From Coriobacteriaceae bacterium AM113-163 (GTDB lineage: Bacteria > Actinomycetota > Coriobacteriia > Coriobacteriales > Coriobacteriaceae), in the NCBI GenBank assembly GCA_027673765.1, contig JAQDWB010000023.1:1-32548 (forward strand): 32,548 nucleotides of DNA. The letters run 5' to 3'. Shown one piece after another: positions 13,832 through 22,818 of this stretch. Numbering within the stretch: position 1 is the first letter of the stretch; every line of letters starts with the position of its first letter. The notes beneath the pieces were generated by a model. The model was not told the DNA's origin and searched no databases. It saw only the letters and a list, made by a program, of their open reading frames with translations. The translations under genes were made by a program, and so were the position numbers.

Positions 13832-16459
13832 CTACTCGGCGTCGGGGACCTCGTAAGTGGCCGCCGGCGTGTTGTCGCACACGACGGTAAAAGCACCGTC
13901 CTTGTCGACATCGACCGTCACCTGATCTCCCTCGCGCACCGTGCCGTCGATGATGGCGGCGGCGATGGCGTCCACGACCTCGCGCTGGACCAGGCGCTTG
14001 AGCGGACGGGCACCGAACACGGGGTCCAAGCCACCCACGGCGAGCATCTGCTTGGCCGCCGGGGTGATGGCAAGCGTCATGCGCTCCTTGGCCAGACGCG
14101 CGCGGACGTCGGCGAGCTGAATATCAACGATCTTTTCGATCTGCGCCATGCCGAGCGGATGGAACACCACGATATCGTCGATACGGTTGAGGAACTCGGG
14201 GCGGAAGGTCTGAGCCATGGCGGAGTCGACCTGATGGCGCATCTCCTCCTCGTCCTTACCGGACAGATCGGCGATGGCCTTGGAGCCCACGTTGGACGTC
14301 ATGATGATAATCGTGTTCTTGAAGGACACCTGGCGACCCTGGCCATCGGTCAGACGGCCGTCATCAAGCACCTGCAACAGCACGTTGAAGACATCCGGAT
14401 GAGCCTTCTCCATCTCGTCGAGCAAGATTACGGAGTACGGACGACGGCGCACGGCCTCGGTGAGCTGGCCGCCCTCGTCGTAGCCCACGTATCCCGGAGG
14501 CGCACCGATCAGACGCTGAACGCTGAACTTCTCCATATACTCGGACATGTCGATACGCACGAGCGCGCGCTCATCATCGAACAGGCACTCGGCCAGCGCC
14601 TTGGCGAGCTCGGTCTTGCCTACGCCGGTGGGGCCCAGGAAGAAAAAGCTGCCGATGGGCTTGTCCGGATCGGAGAGGCCCGCACGGCTGCGGCGCACGG
14701 CTGCGGCGACAGCGGAGACGGCCTCGTCCTGGCCGATGACGCGCTTATGCAGCTCGCCCTCCAAGCCCTTCAGCTTGTCGAGCTCGCCCTGCATCATCTT
14801 GGACACGGGCACGCCGGTCCAGGCACTCACGACCTCGGCGATCTCATCGGAAGTCACCTGCTCGTTGAGACCCTCGCCGTCCTGCTGCTTTTGCGCCTCG
14901 AGCGCAGCCTCGGAATCCTGAATCTGCTGTTGCAGGCCCGGAATCACGGAGTAGCGCAGCTCGGACGCACGGCCCAGGTCGCCGTTGCGAGTCGCGCGCT
15001 CCTCTTCGCTCTTGGCCTCGTCAAGCTGGCCCTTAAGCTCCTGCACGTGGTCGATGGCGTTCTTTTGGTTGAGCCAGCCGGCCTTTTGCACGTTGAGCTT
15101 TTCCTGGACCTCGGCGATCTCTTGGCGCAGGGCCTCCAGACGCTCCTTGGAGGCGTCATCGGTCTCCTTCATGAGCGCCTGCTCCTCGATCTGCAGCTGG
15201 GTAAGCTGACGCGTGGTGGCGTCGATCTCGACCGGCATGCTGTCGAGCTCCATGCGCAGGCGGCTTGCGGCCTCGTCGACCAGGTCGATGGCCTTGTCGG
15301 GCAGGAAGCGATCGGCGATGTAGCGATCGGAGAGGTCGGCGGCGGCCACGAGCGCGCTATCGGTGATGTGCACGCCGTGGAAGATCTCGTACTTCTCCTT
15401 GAGGCCACGCAGGATCGAGATGGTGTCCTCGACGGTAGGCTCGCTGACCATCACGGTCTGGAAACGACGGGCGAGCGCCGCGTCCTTCTCGATGTACTTG
15501 CGATACTCGTCGAGCGTGGTCGCGCCGATCGCGTGCAGGTCGCCACGGGCAAGCGCCGGCTTCAGGATGTTGCCGGCGTCCATGGAGCCCTCGGTGGCAC
15601 CCGCGCCCACGATGGTGTGGAGCTCATCGATGAACAGGATGACCTTGCCCTCGGACTTTTGCACTTCCTTGAGCACGGCCTTCAAGCGGTCCTCGAACTC
15701 GCCACGATACTTGGCGCCGGCGACCAGCGCGCTCATGTCGAGCTCGATGAGGTCGCGATCGCGCAGGGTGCTCGGCACGTCGCCGGCCACGATACGCTGG
15801 GCGATGCCCTCGACGATGGCCGTCTTGCCGACGCCCGGCTCGCCAATGAGCACGGGGTTGTTCTTAGTGCGGCGGGACAGGACTTGGATGGTGCGGCGAA
15901 TCTCGTCGGTACGGCCGATGACCGGGTCGAGCTTGCCGGCGCGGGCGAGGTCGCAGATGTTGCGACCGTACTGCTCCAGCGCCTCAAACTGTGTCTTGTC
16001 CTCGGCAGACGTCACGCGGTCATCGCCGCGCAGCTCCTCGTAGACTTGCTCGATACGCTCCTTGGTAACGCCGGCGTCGCGCAGCACACGGCCCGCGTCG
16101 CCCTTGTCCTCGGCAAGCGCCATCAGCAGATGCTCGGTCACCACAAAGCTGTCGCCCATCTTGGTGGCCTTTTTCTCGGCTTTCTCGATGACGCGGACGA
16201 GCTCATTGGAAAGACCCATCTGCTGGCCCTCGCCCGAAACCTTGGGCGCGTGGTCGATGGCATCCTGTGTGGCGCGCGCAAGCTGGACCGGGTCGGCACC
16301 GATGCGCTCGATGATCACGGAAATGTTGCGCTCGCCGGCACCGAGCAGGGCGGACAGCAGGTGGATGGGCTCCACCGCGCCGGCCTGTGCGTCGGCGGCG
16401 ATGCCCATGGCAGTCTGCAACGCCTCGCGCGACGTCATTGCTAGCTTATCGATTCTCAT
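13832..16459 (-). CDS. clpB: ATP-dependent disaggregase ClpB
   Basis: An 875-residue Hsp100 chaperone that, with DnaK/DnaJ/GrpE, threads proteins out of aggregates after heat stress. The N-terminal Clp repeat domain spans about 1-145. AAA+ module 1 has Walker A GEPGVGKT (206-213). The coiled-coil middle domain that separates ClpB from ClpA/ClpC lies at about 410-530 ([15 protein letters not shown] and EEVQEKL-type heptads). AAA+ module 2 has Walker A GPTGVGKT (about 605) and '[15 protein letters not shown]'. The length is typical (850-880). AGAGGTGATTCC precedes the ATG. It is a single-gene transcript with its own terminator. A 27-bp element upstream (16549-16575) is shared with dnaK, so both are probably controlled by HspR. 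GTG/ATG start alternatives are not needed. Confidence 0.98.
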   Translation of the reverse strand: MRIDKLAMTSREALQTAMGIAADAQAGAVEPIHLLSALLGAGERNISVIIERIGADPVQLARATQDAIDHAPKVSGEGQQMGLSNELVRVIEKAEKKATKMGDSFVVTEHLLMALAEDKGDAGRVLRDAGVTKERIEQVYEELRGDDRVTSAEDKTQFEALEQYGRNICDLARAGKLDPVIGRTDEIRRTIQVLSRRTKNNPVLIGEPGVGKTAIVEGIAQRIVAGDVPSTLRDRDLIELDMSALVAGAKYRGEFEDRLKAVLKEVQKSEGKVILFIDELHTIVGAGATEGSMDAGNILKPALARGDLHAIGATTLDEYRKYIEKDAALARRFQTVMVSEPTVEDTISILRGLKEKYEIFHGVHITDSALVAAADLSDRYIADRFLPDKAIDLVDEAASRLRMELDSMPVEIDATTRQLTQLQIEEQALMKETDDASKERLEALRQEIAEVQEKLNVQKAGWLNQKNAIDHVQELKGQLDEAKSEEERATRNGDLGRASELRYSVIPGLQQQIQDSEAALEAQKQQDGEGLNEQVTSDEIAEVVSAWTGVPVSKMMQGELDKLKGLEGELHKRVIGQDEAVSAVAAAVRRSRAGLSDPDKPIGSFFFLGPTGVGKTELAKALAECLFDDERALVRIDMSEYMEKFSVQRLIGAPPGYVGYDEGGQLTEAVRRRPYSVILLDEMEKAHPDVFNVLLQVLDDGRLTDGQGRQVSFKNTIIIMTSNVGSKAIADLSGKDEEEMRHQVDSAMAQTFRPEFLNRIDDIVVFHPLGMAQIEKIVDIQLADVRARLAKERMTLAITPAAKQMLAVGGLDPVFGARPLKRLVQREVVDAIAAAIIDGTVREGDQVTVDVDKDGAFTVVCDNTPAATYEVPDAE

Positions 16460-16548
16460 GGAATCACCTCTCTTGGGGCGGCCGCCCTACGGGGCGGCTT
16501 CACGTTGTTCGAGAAGTATTGTTGCCAGCTTTGCGCGATCTTATACAC

Positions 16549-16575
16549 AAATCTAAGTCTCTATATATAAGATTT
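16549..16575 (-). promoter_or_regulatory. Heat-shock operator/promoter element of clpB
   Basis: Left half AAATCTAAGTC (16549-16559), 5-nt gap, right half ATATAAGATTT (16565-16575). The same two halves with the same gap occur upstream of dnaK at 27483-27509. The outer AAATCT/AGATTT form an inverted repeat. On the minus strand a -10-like TATAAG lies just downstream (16546-16541), so the element covers the -35 region. It differs in sequence from the CTTGAGT-N7-ACTCAAG HAIR site of other actinobacteria. Confidence 0.65.
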
Positions 16576-16637
16576 TCTGAGTGACTGAAAGATAGGACTT
16601 GAGAGTGTCGGTCCGGCGCGACCGTGGAACCCAACTG

Positions 16638-16772
16638 TCTCAATCTGTAACATCTGGCAGCCCTTTTCGGTCCCAGGTGTTACAGATTGAGATGGAGCGC
16701 GGAGCCCCGCCCAAAAATCTCAATCTGTAACACCAGGCCCGCTTTTAACAGCCCAGCTGTTACAGATCGAGA
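16638..16772. repeat. Two 55-bp palindromes (family B) at 80-bp period
   Basis: B1 is 16638-16692 and B2 is 16718-16772. Each has 15-bp arms (TCTCAATCTGTAACA and TGTTACAGATTGAGA, one change in B2) and a 25-nt interior. The linker between them is also 25 nt and contains GCGGAGCCCCG. Arms therefore recur every 40 bp in alternating orientation. Three more copies are at 19196-19410. They lie in the divergent region between clpB and the gene at 16941. Confidence 0.85.
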
Positions 16773-16780
16773 CAAACGGA

Positions 16781-16815
16781 ACCACCACAAAGGGGACAGG
16801 CACCTTTGTGTTGGT
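16781..16815. repeat. 35-bp palindrome, family C, copy 1
   Basis: ACCACCACAAAGG, a 9-nt interior and CCTTTGTGTTGGT. It begins 8 nt after B2, the same gap as between B5 and C4 at the second locus. It is followed at 16824-16839 by ACATCGAGCTCGCTCC, a 16-bp sequence repeated exactly beside copy 2 (17646-17661). Confidence 0.8.
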
Positions 16816-16940
16816 CCACATCAACATCGAGCTCGCTCCTAATATCCGTTATTCCTGCTCGTATTGAGGTTAAAATGAACTGTGATTAAAGCATATTCAT
16901 TTCTCTCGTTCTTGATAGCTCTTCGTCTCAAGGAGCAGAT

Positions 16941-17609
16941 ATGAAGTCGTCTTATTCTACTGCTCGCAACGTCATTGCCATTCTCGCCATACCCATCGTG
17001 ATGCTCTTTCTTATCGTCGTCACACCCTTTTCCCTGGGTATCGCCTCGCCCTTCGATTTGTGCGGGATGGTCGACGCCGGCTCGCGTGCCACCTCGCTCT
17101 CCTTTATCTGCCGCGGTGTGCTCTACGAAGATGCAATTCCCACCGGGCTTTGGCGGTCAAAGCTGCCGCTGCTCGGTCAGGTCGACGGACGTTCTCCCTA
17201 CTTCAACCTTGAACCTCAAGCGATGAACTATCTGATCGATGACCAACCCCTTGCCTCCATCACCCTCGCTTACGACTATGCTCCAAACACCGATGAGCGT
17301 CACATGAACCAAGTCCTCGACAAACTGCTTGAACAGTGCGGGCTCACCGATGAGGTCGGCCGAACCGTCGACAGCGACCAGAAATTAAAGCGGACAGAAC
17401 TCCGCCGCATAGGAAAAATCAGAGAGCGAGGCAGAGCTGCCTACTGGCAGGCCTGGGCGATACGCGACAAAAGCGAATTTGGGCACAGCACCTATACGGT
17501 CACCGTCTTCACTAAAGATGGAATCAAGGACAATGTTGACGATTTCGCATCGTCCAAACTCGGCATCCCCAAAACGACCAAATCCGCCAGCCCGGACGAA
17601 ATCCTGTAG
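16941..17609 (+). CDS. Membrane-anchored protein of unknown function
   Basis: A 222-residue protein with an N-terminal hydrophobic segment (about 10-37, IAILAIPIVMLFLIVVTPFS) that should anchor it or act as a signal peptide. The exterior part of about 185 residues has two early cysteines (CGMVDAG and FICRG) and one later (EQCGLTD). A mixed alpha/beta region follows ('ASITLAYDYAPNTDERHMNQVLDKL', quoted as ASITLAYDYAPNTDE and RHMNQVLDKL), with a C-terminal 'YTVTVFTKDGIKDNVDDF'. There is no recognisable domain. AAGGAGCAGAT precedes the ATG, an excellent site. The gene is bracketed by C palindromes and by the 16-bp direct repeat (16824 and 17646), so it sits like a cassette. It ends before a terminator at 17728-17766. 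Confidence 0.7.
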   Translation: MKSSYSTARNVIAILAIPIVMLFLIVVTPFSLGIASPFDLCGMVDAGSRATSLSFICRGVLYEDAIPTGLWRSKLPLLGQVDGRSPYFNLEPQAMNYLIDDQPLASITLAYDYAPNTDERHMNQVLDKLLEQCGLTDEVGRTVDSDQKLKRTELRRIGKIRERGRAAYWQAWAIRDKSEFGHSTYTVTVFTKDGIKDNVDDFASSKLGIPKTTKSASPDEIL

Positions 17610-17663
17610 AGGTTTTCATTGAAATGTTGCTCAACCCGAACGGCGACATCGAGCTCGCTCCCC

Positions 17664-17698
17664 ACCACCACAAAGGTGCCCGTCCCCTTTGTGGTGGT
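17664..17698. repeat. 35-bp palindrome, family C, copy 2
   Basis: ACCACCACAAAGG and CCTTTGTGGTGGT, a perfect 13-bp inverted repeat with a 9-nt interior. It is preceded at 17646-17661 by the 16-bp direct repeat shared with copy 1. It lies 54 nt past the stop of the gene at 16941. Confidence 0.82.
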
Positions 17699-17727
17699 TT
17701 TCGGCGATCATTTCCGCCCTACGATGC

Positions 17728-17766
17728 AAGAAGCCGCCGCAGGAACCATCCCTGCCGCGGCTTCTT
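17728..17766. terminator. Terminator between convergent genes
   Basis: AAGAAGCCGCCGCAGG (17728-17743) pairs with CCTGCCGCGGCTTCTT (17751-17766), 16 bp with one mismatch and a 7-nt loop. It ends in CTTCTTTGGG on the plus strand and has an A/G-rich lead-in, so it could serve both the gene ending at 17609 and the minus-strand ATPase ending at 17855. Confidence 0.6.
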
Positions 17767-17854
17767 TGGGTTGGCAGGGACCAATCGCCGGCGTTGAAGG
17801 CCGTTTTTAGTCTCTGACGTTGGCTTTTGGCCCCTTCAAGCTATCCGACAAATA

Positions 17855-18979
17855 TCAATATCTTGATAGGATTTCATTCGAGCTCTTAAGCAGATATTCG
17901 CGCAGCAATGGAATCGAGAACCTCACCATGCCACGTGAGGGCGCATCGATAACCTGTGCCTTGATAAGTTGCCGTCGTGTCGCTGTCAGGCTCGCAGGGG
18001 GCAAGGAGAGCCCCGCTGCGATCTCTTTGGTCGGCACATTCCCCTCATGCTTGGCCATGGCAATGAGGTACTCAATCGCGCGAAGCGGCAAATCGGCAAG
18101 GGCAACGTCGAGCACGGAGCCCCCAAACTCCCCATACGCATCTTCAATGCCCTTCTGGGCATCCTCAAGTGAAATCGATGCATCGCGGTCGGCATGCCTG
18201 CGCGCATTCGCGAATACGCGATAGCCCACGAGTTGCACGAGATACGCATATCCCCTCGTAGCACAAGCCGTCATTTCAAGCGCCTTGCCATCCAAGTGCA
18301 AACCGGCACCTTCCACGGTTGAAGCCATCGAATCCGAAACATCCGACAGCGGAATCGAGGCGAGCTCCTCAGCCTTAGCTCGTTGTAGAAATGTAAGGGC
18401 ACGGCCGTTGATGAGGTCCATTACGCCCATGGTCAAGCCAGCAAATACAAACGCGATATTCTTGCGTTCGCGGATAAGGTGCTGCACGGCCGCTGCAACG
18501 AGCCGCACGTCATCAGCATCCGCATCCTGTATTTCATCGACCGTCACCAGCAGACCGGCACCATGTTGCGTTTCCCGCGACGCCACGCTCGTCAAGACGC
18601 CCCGCAACGTCTCAAGCCCGGTCAAGGACTTAGATACGCCCGCTTTCACCACACCAAGACTTGCTTCTAAATGAAGCTCGGTATTGTCCGAGGTGCGTGC
18701 GAGCTCATGTTGGATGGCGTCGACGATACTGCCCGCCGCAGTCACGTCAACCACGCGCCAACCATACGACTTCGCAATATCGCCGAGCTCTGTCAACAGC
18801 GCCGTCTTGCCCGACCCGCGCGGGCCGGTAATGCGCATGAGCCTTCCGGGGGCGCCCACGCCTTCTTCGATGCCGTCCCTAAAATCATCAATAACCCGCT
18901 CGCGTCCGATAAGGACCGGAGGTTCAGCGCCAGCGGTCGGCTTAAACGGGTTGATTATCGTGCGCTTCAATGTCCCCAC
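17855..18979 (-). CDS. P-loop ATPase with C-terminal winged helix (AAA_16-like)
   Basis: A 374-residue STAND/AAA_16-type ATPase. Residues 8-30 read 'IINPFKPTAGAEPPVLIGR', a characteristic opening of this family. Walker A is GPRGSGKT (52-59) and Walker B is LLVTVDEIQDAD (143-154). A sensor-like stretch 'NIAFVFAGLTMGV' lies near 175. The C-terminus (about 305-370, 'AIEYLIAMAKHEGNVPTKEI' then 'TATRRQLIKAQVIDAPSRG') is a winged-helix DNA-binding fold. It may thus be a nucleotide-dependent DNA-binding regulator. The start is uncertain: GTG at 18979 has its purine stretch too close, whereas TTG at 18970 sits 5 nt from AAGGTGG. The promoter (TTCACT, 17 bp, TATAAT) is overlaid by five 9-nt repeats, which suggests autoregulation. 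Confidence 0.82.
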   Translation of the reverse strand: MGTLKRTIINPFKPTAGAEPPVLIGRERVIDDFRDGIEEGVGAPGRLMRITGPRGSGKTALLTELGDIAKSYGWRVVDVTAAGSIVDAIQHELARTSDNTELHLEASLGVVKAGVSKSLTGLETLRGVLTSVASRETQHGAGLLVTVDEIQDADADDVRLVAAAVQHLIRERKNIAFVFAGLTMGVMDLINGRALTFLQRAKAEELASIPLSDVSDSMASTVEGAGLHLDGKALEMTACATRGYAYLVQLVGYRVFANARRHADRDASISLEDAQKGIEDAYGEFGGSVLDVALADLPLRAIEYLIAMAKHEGNVPTKEIAAGLSLPPASLTATRRQLIKAQVIDAPSRGMVRFSIPLLREYLLKSSNEILSRY

Positions 18980-19003
18980 CTTCCTACTGTCGTCGTTATC
19001 GTG

Positions 19004-19052
19004 ATTATAGTATCAATAGTGCAAATAGTGAAAGTAGTGAGAATAGTTCAAC
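19004..19052 (-). promoter_or_regulatory. Promoter overlaid by five 9-nt direct repeats
   Basis: Units are TAGTATCAA, TAGTGCAAA, TAGTGAAAG, TAGTGAGAA and TAGTTCAAC, back to back from 19008 to 19052. The minus-strand promoter is -10 TATAAT at 19009-19004 and -35 TTCACT at 19032-19027, with a 17-bp spacer. Both boxes are therefore built from the repeat units. This is a strong candidate operator for the P-loop ATPase gene that starts about 25 nt downstream. Confidence 0.65.
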
Positions 19053-19145
19053 TATTTAATCATGCGGCCGTTTCCCGCCGCTAACAACTAAAGGTGCCAA
19101 CAGTCCGCGTTGGACTCTAACAGGAAAACATTTGGCCCCTCAAAA

Positions 19146-19172
19146 ACCACCGCAAGGGGCCTTTGTGGTGGT
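19146..19172. repeat. Family C palindrome, shortened copy 3
   Basis: ACCACCGCAAGG and CCTTTGTGGTGGT around a very short centre, 27 bp overall instead of 35. Flanking AAAA and TTTT extend the pairing, so it also resembles a bidirectional terminator. It lies 23 nt before B3. Confidence 0.65.
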
Positions 19173-19195
19173 TTTCGCTCCAACACACCCCGCTG

Positions 19196-19410
19196 TCTCA
19201 ACCTGTAACATCCGGCGGCCCTTTTCGGTCCCAGGTGTTACAGATTTAGATGAAGCGATCGACGGCAACCGTTTGTCTCAATCTGTAACAACTACTCGGC
19301 AAATTGGGGTCCAGATGTTACAGATCGAGATTAACCGCGGAGCCCCGTCCGAAAATCTCAACCTGTAACACCAAACCCGCTTTTTGCAGCCCAGCTGTTA
19401 CAGATTGAGA
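19196..19410. repeat. Three 55-bp palindromes (family B) at 80-bp period
   Basis: B3 19196-19250, B4 19276-19330 and B5 19356-19410. Each is exactly 55 bp with 15-bp arms and a 25-nt interior, and the linkers are 25 nt. The interior of B3 closely matches B1 (CCCTTTTCGGTCCCAGG) and that of B5 matches B2 (CAGCCCAGC end). The B4-B5 linker matches the B1-B2 linker (GCGGAGCCCCG). They lie between the divergent ATPase gene and the gene at 19640. Confidence 0.85.
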
Positions 19411-19418
19411 CCAATGAA

Positions 19419-19453
19419 ACCACCACAAAGGCGCCTGCCCCCTTTATGGTGGT
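19419..19453. repeat. 35-bp palindrome, family C, copy 4
   Basis: ACCACCACAAAGG, a 9-nt interior and CCTTTATGGTGGT. It starts 8 nt after B5. It is followed 28 nt later by GAGGCGGCATCAAGC (19481-19495), which recurs after half-copy 5 at 20349-20363, so the gene at 19640 is flanked by direct repeats. Confidence 0.8.
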
Positions 19454-19593
19454 CCAGAGAAGAATCAGCCCCAATTACAAGAGGCGGCATCAAGCCCAGC
19501 CTACGTTTGGCGACCCCAAATCGAAGTCCAATGGGGCCTTTCAGCCCCCTCATTCCGGGCGGTCGCTTGCTTTTGAATATTGTCGTAAGATGG

Positions 19594-19612
19594 TATCATT
19601 TATCTTAATGAT
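19594..19612 (+). promoter_or_regulatory. Candidate promoter/operator of the gene at 19640
   Basis: TATCAT (19594-19599) could be a -10 box, with TTTTGA 17 bp upstream. It overlaps a perfect 6-bp inverted repeat, ATCATT (19595-19600) and AATGAT (19607-19612). Position and AT-richness support a promoter; the assignment is tentative. Confidence 0.3.
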
Positions 19613-19639
19613 TGCATACTGTTTGCGAGGTGCCCCACC

Positions 19640-20287
19640 GTGAAACGCTCCACCTATATCGGCCTACTCGTCTTAGCGCTTGCGATTACCGCAGTCGGCG
19701 TGGGCATTATCTATCTCGCATTTCTCCCCGCCTCTGCAACGCAGGCGGTGATTGAGACCGTAAGCTATCCCATCGAAATCCTCACCGATATCGTCAAACC
19801 CGATTCGATCACCGTCGATTTTGACGGTACGCCCGCAGCGCTTGGGGTCAGCAACTATCCCCGTATCGAACTTGGGGCCAAGCGCTATACCAAAGATGAG
19901 CAGCTTATCGGTAAGGCAGCCAAGCTGCTCAAAGGCAAGACGTTTAAGCGGTGGTACGGCGCCGTAATATATCGAGCCAAGAACAGCCAAATGAATGGCG
20001 GGTATTATTCGACCCTTGAACTCGATGCGGCAAACGGGAGCAGACTGTGCAACGTCTCATACGACCCCGGCTATGTGGACAATGAAGGGCCGGGGGTCTA
20101 TATCTCGGATGGCGACGTAATCTACGTCATGGAGGGCGACCAGACGGCAGTCGTCAGTTTTATGGATCAGTGTACCGAAGATGCCTACGAACAAACCTGC
20201 GAGCCCGATCCGCAGACAGCGCGCAACAGTGGCTCGGCACGCACTTGGCTATTTGACGACGAAATAACCTGGACCCCATCGAAATAA
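19640..20287 (+). CDS. Small membrane-anchored protein of unknown function
   Basis: A 215-residue protein with a hydrophobic N-terminus (about 6-31, IGLLVLALAITAVGVGIIYL) that should be a membrane anchor or uncleaved signal. The exterior domain has the features 'PDSITVDFDGTPAALGVSN', 'KGKTFKRWYGAVIYRAKN' and 'VISDGDVIYVMEGDQTAVV'-like beta strands. Three cysteines (CNVSYD, QCTEDAY, QTCEPD) could form an exterior disulfide. There is no recognised domain. The start is GTG with GAGGTG 7 nt upstream. It is bracketed by C4 with its downstream 15-bp tag and the half-copy C5 with the same tag, like the gene at 16941. It is not visibly homologous to that gene. Confidence 0.7.
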   Translation: MKRSTYIGLLVLALAITAVGVGIIYLAFLPASATQAVIETVSYPIEILTDIVKPDSITVDFDGTPAALGVSNYPRIELGAKRYTKDEQLIGKAAKLLKGKTFKRWYGAVIYRAKNSQMNGGYYSTLELDAANGSRLCNVSYDPGYVDNEGPGVYISDGDVIYVMEGDQTAVVSFMDQCTEDAYEQTCEPDPQTARNSGSARTWLFDDEITWTPSK

Positions 20288-20306
20288 GGACCCGTCGGGC
20301 AGGCAT

Positions 20307-20363
20307 CTTTGTGGTGGTTTTCAACAAAAAGAAGCCGCCCCGATAACAGAGGCGGCATCAAGC
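20307..20363. repeat. Half family-C element with shared 15-bp tag
   Basis: CTTTGTGGTGGT (20307-20318) is the right arm only. GAGGCGGCATCAAGC at 20349-20363 repeats the tag following copy 4. A weak GCCGCC/GGCGGC hairpin in between may terminate the gene at 19640. Confidence 0.6.
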
Positions 20364-20413
20364 AAGTCTATTTATTAGCGTCCCTCAAGACCCAACGAGA
20401 ACGCAGAAATGTA

Positions 20414-20487
20414 GCCCGGGGCTTACCCTTTCCCGAACGCGGCCCTCGCGAAGCGCGTGAGCGGGCGGGAAAGGGTAAGCCCCGGGC
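20414..20487. repeat. Long perfect palindrome, family H
   Basis: Arms 20414-20435 (GCCCGGGGCTTACCCTTTCC...) and 20466-20487 are a perfect 22-bp inverted repeat with a 30-nt GC-rich interior. It ends 15 nt beyond the stop of the minus-strand hydratase. No T-run on either side. Confidence 0.8.
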
Positions 20488-20502
20488 GGACAATTAAGTG
20501 CG

Positions 20503-22803
20503 CTACTCGGCAGCGGCCTTGAACTTGTTGTAGTTGATCAGGCAGCCGGCCTTGACGATGGCACGCTCCTCTGCCGTCATATCGGCAATATAGAGCTCAA
20601 TCTGCTCGACCGCACCATCGGCGCGCACCACGTAGGCGGCGATGTCCTTCAGGTCGCCATCGAGCGCGGCACGGATACCCGGCACAAAGACGTAATCGCC
20701 CACCTCAAAGTTGGGCTCGGCCTCCATCTGGAAGGGCACCATGCCCCAGTTCATCACGTTGGAGCGATAGCGCTTGGTGGCGTACTCGTGGACGATGTTG
20801 GCCAGGCCGCCAATTACGCGCTGGCAGCTCGCGGCCTGCTCGCGGGCGCTGCCGTCGCCAGGCTTCTTGGCGTAAATCATGGAACCGAACTCGGTCGCCT
20901 TGGCATCGGCCGCGACGCCCGCGCCCGCCAGCGCCTCAAACACGCCGGCAAGCTCGGCATCGAGCGCCGCCAGGTCGCCCGCGGACTCGCCGGCAACGCG
21001 GCGCTTCTCCACGGCGTCGACCTCCTTGGAACGGCCCACGTAGGCCGGGTCGCGGCGGCTGAGCGTAAACTCGGCCAGGCCCAGCGGATTGGAGCGGAAG
21101 GAGCTCGTCTCGCCCGAGGGAATGAGCTCGTCGGTCGTGGTGACCGGGTCCATGATCTTGGAACACACCTTGAGCAGGATGTCGTCGCCGAGCGGCTCCA
21201 TCGCGGGCCACGGCTTGATGTTGGGACCCTCGACCAGCTCGTCGGCAGGCTCCGCCTTGCCAAAGCCCCAGTACACGCGCTTCTTGTACGGCGCGTCGTC
21301 GAAGGTGTACTCGCAAGCCTCGTCCCAGGTGTCCTCGGGCAGGTCGGTCGCCGGCGTCAGGATGCCGCCGTTGGCAGCCGTCGCCGCAATGGAACGGGCG
21401 TCCATCAGAGCCACGGCGCTCAGCTGGCCATTGCCCGGCTTGGAGCCCTCGCGGTTGGGGAAGTTGCGCGTGGTGTGGCGGATCGACAGGCCGTTGTTGG
21501 CGGGCGTGTCGCCGGCACCGAAGCACGGGCCGCAGAATGCCGTGCGCACGATCGCGCCGGCCTCCATAAGGTCGTAGATATAGCCGCGGCGTGTAAGCTC
21601 GAGTGCCACGGGCTGGCTCGTGGGATAGACCGACAGCGAGAACTCGCCGCAGCCGGTGTTGGCGCCCTTGAGCACGCGGGCAGCCTGGACCACGGAGTCG
21701 TAGTTGCCGCCCGAGCAGCCGGCGATAACGCCCTGCTGCACGTGCAGCTTGCCGTCGACGATCTTGTCGAGCAGGCTAAAGTGCGTCTTGCCCTCGCCGA
21801 TCTTAGCGGCCTCGAGCTCCACCTCGTGAAGGATGTCCTCGAGGTTCTCGTTGAGCTCGTCGATCTCAAAGCCGTTGGAAGGATGGAACGGCAGTGCGAT
21901 CATGGGCTTGATGCTCGACAGGTCGACCTCGACGCAACCGTCGTAGTAGGCGACATCGGCGGGCTTGAGCTCGCGATAGTCGTCGCCGCGGCCGTGCATG
22001 GTCAAAAACGCGTGCGTGTCCTCGTCGGTGGCCCAGATGCTCGACAGGCAGGTGGTCTCGGTGGTCATGACGTCAACGCCGTTGCGGTAGTCGGTCGTCA
22101 TGCTCGCGATGCCCGGGCCCACAAACTCCATGACATTGTTCTTGACGTAGCCCTTGGCAAAGACGGCGCGAATGATGGCGAGCGCCACGTCGTGCGGGCC
22201 GACGCCGGGGCGCGGGGCGCCCGTGAGGTAGATGGCCACGACGCCGGGATAGGCGACATCGTAGGTGTCGCGCAGCAGCTGCTTTGCCAACTCGCCGCCG
22301 CCCTCGCCCACGGCTATGGTACCCAGGGCACCATAGCGGGTGTGCGAGTCGGAACCCAGGATCATCTTGCCGCAACCGGCGAAGTTCTCGCGCATAAAGG
22401 AGTGGATGACGGCGATGTGCGGCGGAACGAAGATGCCGCCGTACTTCTTGGCTGCGGAAAGGCCAAAGACGTGGTCGTCCTCATTGATGGTGCCGCCCAC
22501 GGCGCACAGCGAGTTATGGCAGTTGGTGAGCACGTAAGGCAGCGGGAACTGCTCCATGCCCGAAGCGCGCGCCGTCTGGATGATGCCGACAAAGGTGATG
22601 TCGTGGCTCGCCATGGCATCGAAGCGAATCTTGAGTGCCTCGGGGTCGCCCGACGTATTGTGTGCCTGGAGGATCGAATACGCGATGGTGCCGCGCTTGG
22701 CATCCTCGGGTGTCTGCGTAATACCGCGCTCGGCAGCCTCGGCCGCAGGCACAACCTCGCTGCCGCCGCGCAGGTAGATGCCGTCCTCGTACAGCTTGAC
22801 CAT
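20503..22803 (-). CDS. Aconitase-superfamily hydratase (YbhJ-type)
   Basis: A 766-residue member of the aconitase/isopropylmalate dehydratase superfamily, most like the poorly characterised E. coli YbhJ 'putative hydratase' group. The substrate may be citrate/isocitrate or a related tricarboxylate and is not settled. It has the conserved GSDSHTRYG (150-158). Cysteines expected to hold the [4Fe-4S] cluster lie in [10 protein letters not shown] (361-370) and [10 protein letters not shown] (423-432). A C-terminal swivel domain ends '[20 protein letters not shown]'. ATG at 22803 ([11 protein letters not shown]) has GGGAG 5 nt upstream. An in-frame GTG at 22905 would add 34 residues but lacks a ribosome site. 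A small hairpin precedes the ribosome site (22819-22835). It is monocistronic, with palindrome H after the stop. Confidence 0.88.
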   Translation of the reverse strand: MVKLYEDGIYLRGGSEVVPAAEAAERGITQTPEDAKRGTIAYSILQAHNTSGDPEALKIRFDAMASHDITFVGIIQTARASGMEQFPLPYVLTNCHNSLCAVGGTINEDDHVFGLSAAKKYGGIFVPPHIAVIHSFMRENFAGCGKMILGSDSHTRYGALGTIAVGEGGGELAKQLLRDTYDVAYPGVVAIYLTGAPRPGVGPHDVALAIIRAVFAKGYVKNNVMEFVGPGIASMTTDYRNGVDVMTTETTCLSSIWATDEDTHAFLTMHGRGDDYRELKPADVAYYDGCVEVDLSSIKPMIALPFHPSNGFEIDELNENLEDILHEVELEAAKIGEGKTHFSLLDKIVDGKLHVQQGVIAGCSGGNYDSVVQAARVLKGANTGCGEFSLSVYPTSQPVALELTRRGYIYDLMEAGAIVRTAFCGPCFGAGDTPANNGLSIRHTTRNFPNREGSKPGNGQLSAVALMDARSIAATAANGGILTPATDLPEDTWDEACEYTFDDAPYKKRVYWGFGKAEPADELVEGPNIKPWPAMEPLGDDILLKVCSKIMDPVTTTDELIPSGETSSFRSNPLGLAEFTLSRRDPAYVGRSKEVDAVEKRRVAGESAGDLAALDAELAGVFEALAGAGVAADAKATEFGSMIYAKKPGDGSAREQAASCQRVIGGLANIVHEYATKRYRSNVMNWGMVPFQMEAEPNFEVGDYVFVPGIRAALDGDLKDIAAYVVRADGAVEQIELYIADMTAEERAIVKAGCLINYNKFKAAAE

Positions 22804-22818
22804 ACTGTCTCCCACTCT

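Noticed and set aside
13820..16444. An 874-codon plus-strand open frame antisense to clpB
   Set aside because: Shadow of clpB codon usage. It is rich in His/Leu/Gly/Asp as expected from reversed GC-rich codons and has no motif.
16638..19410. CRISPR array
   Set aside because: The 15-mers alternate in orientation, several interiors and linkers are related rather than unique, unit number is small, and no cas gene is present.
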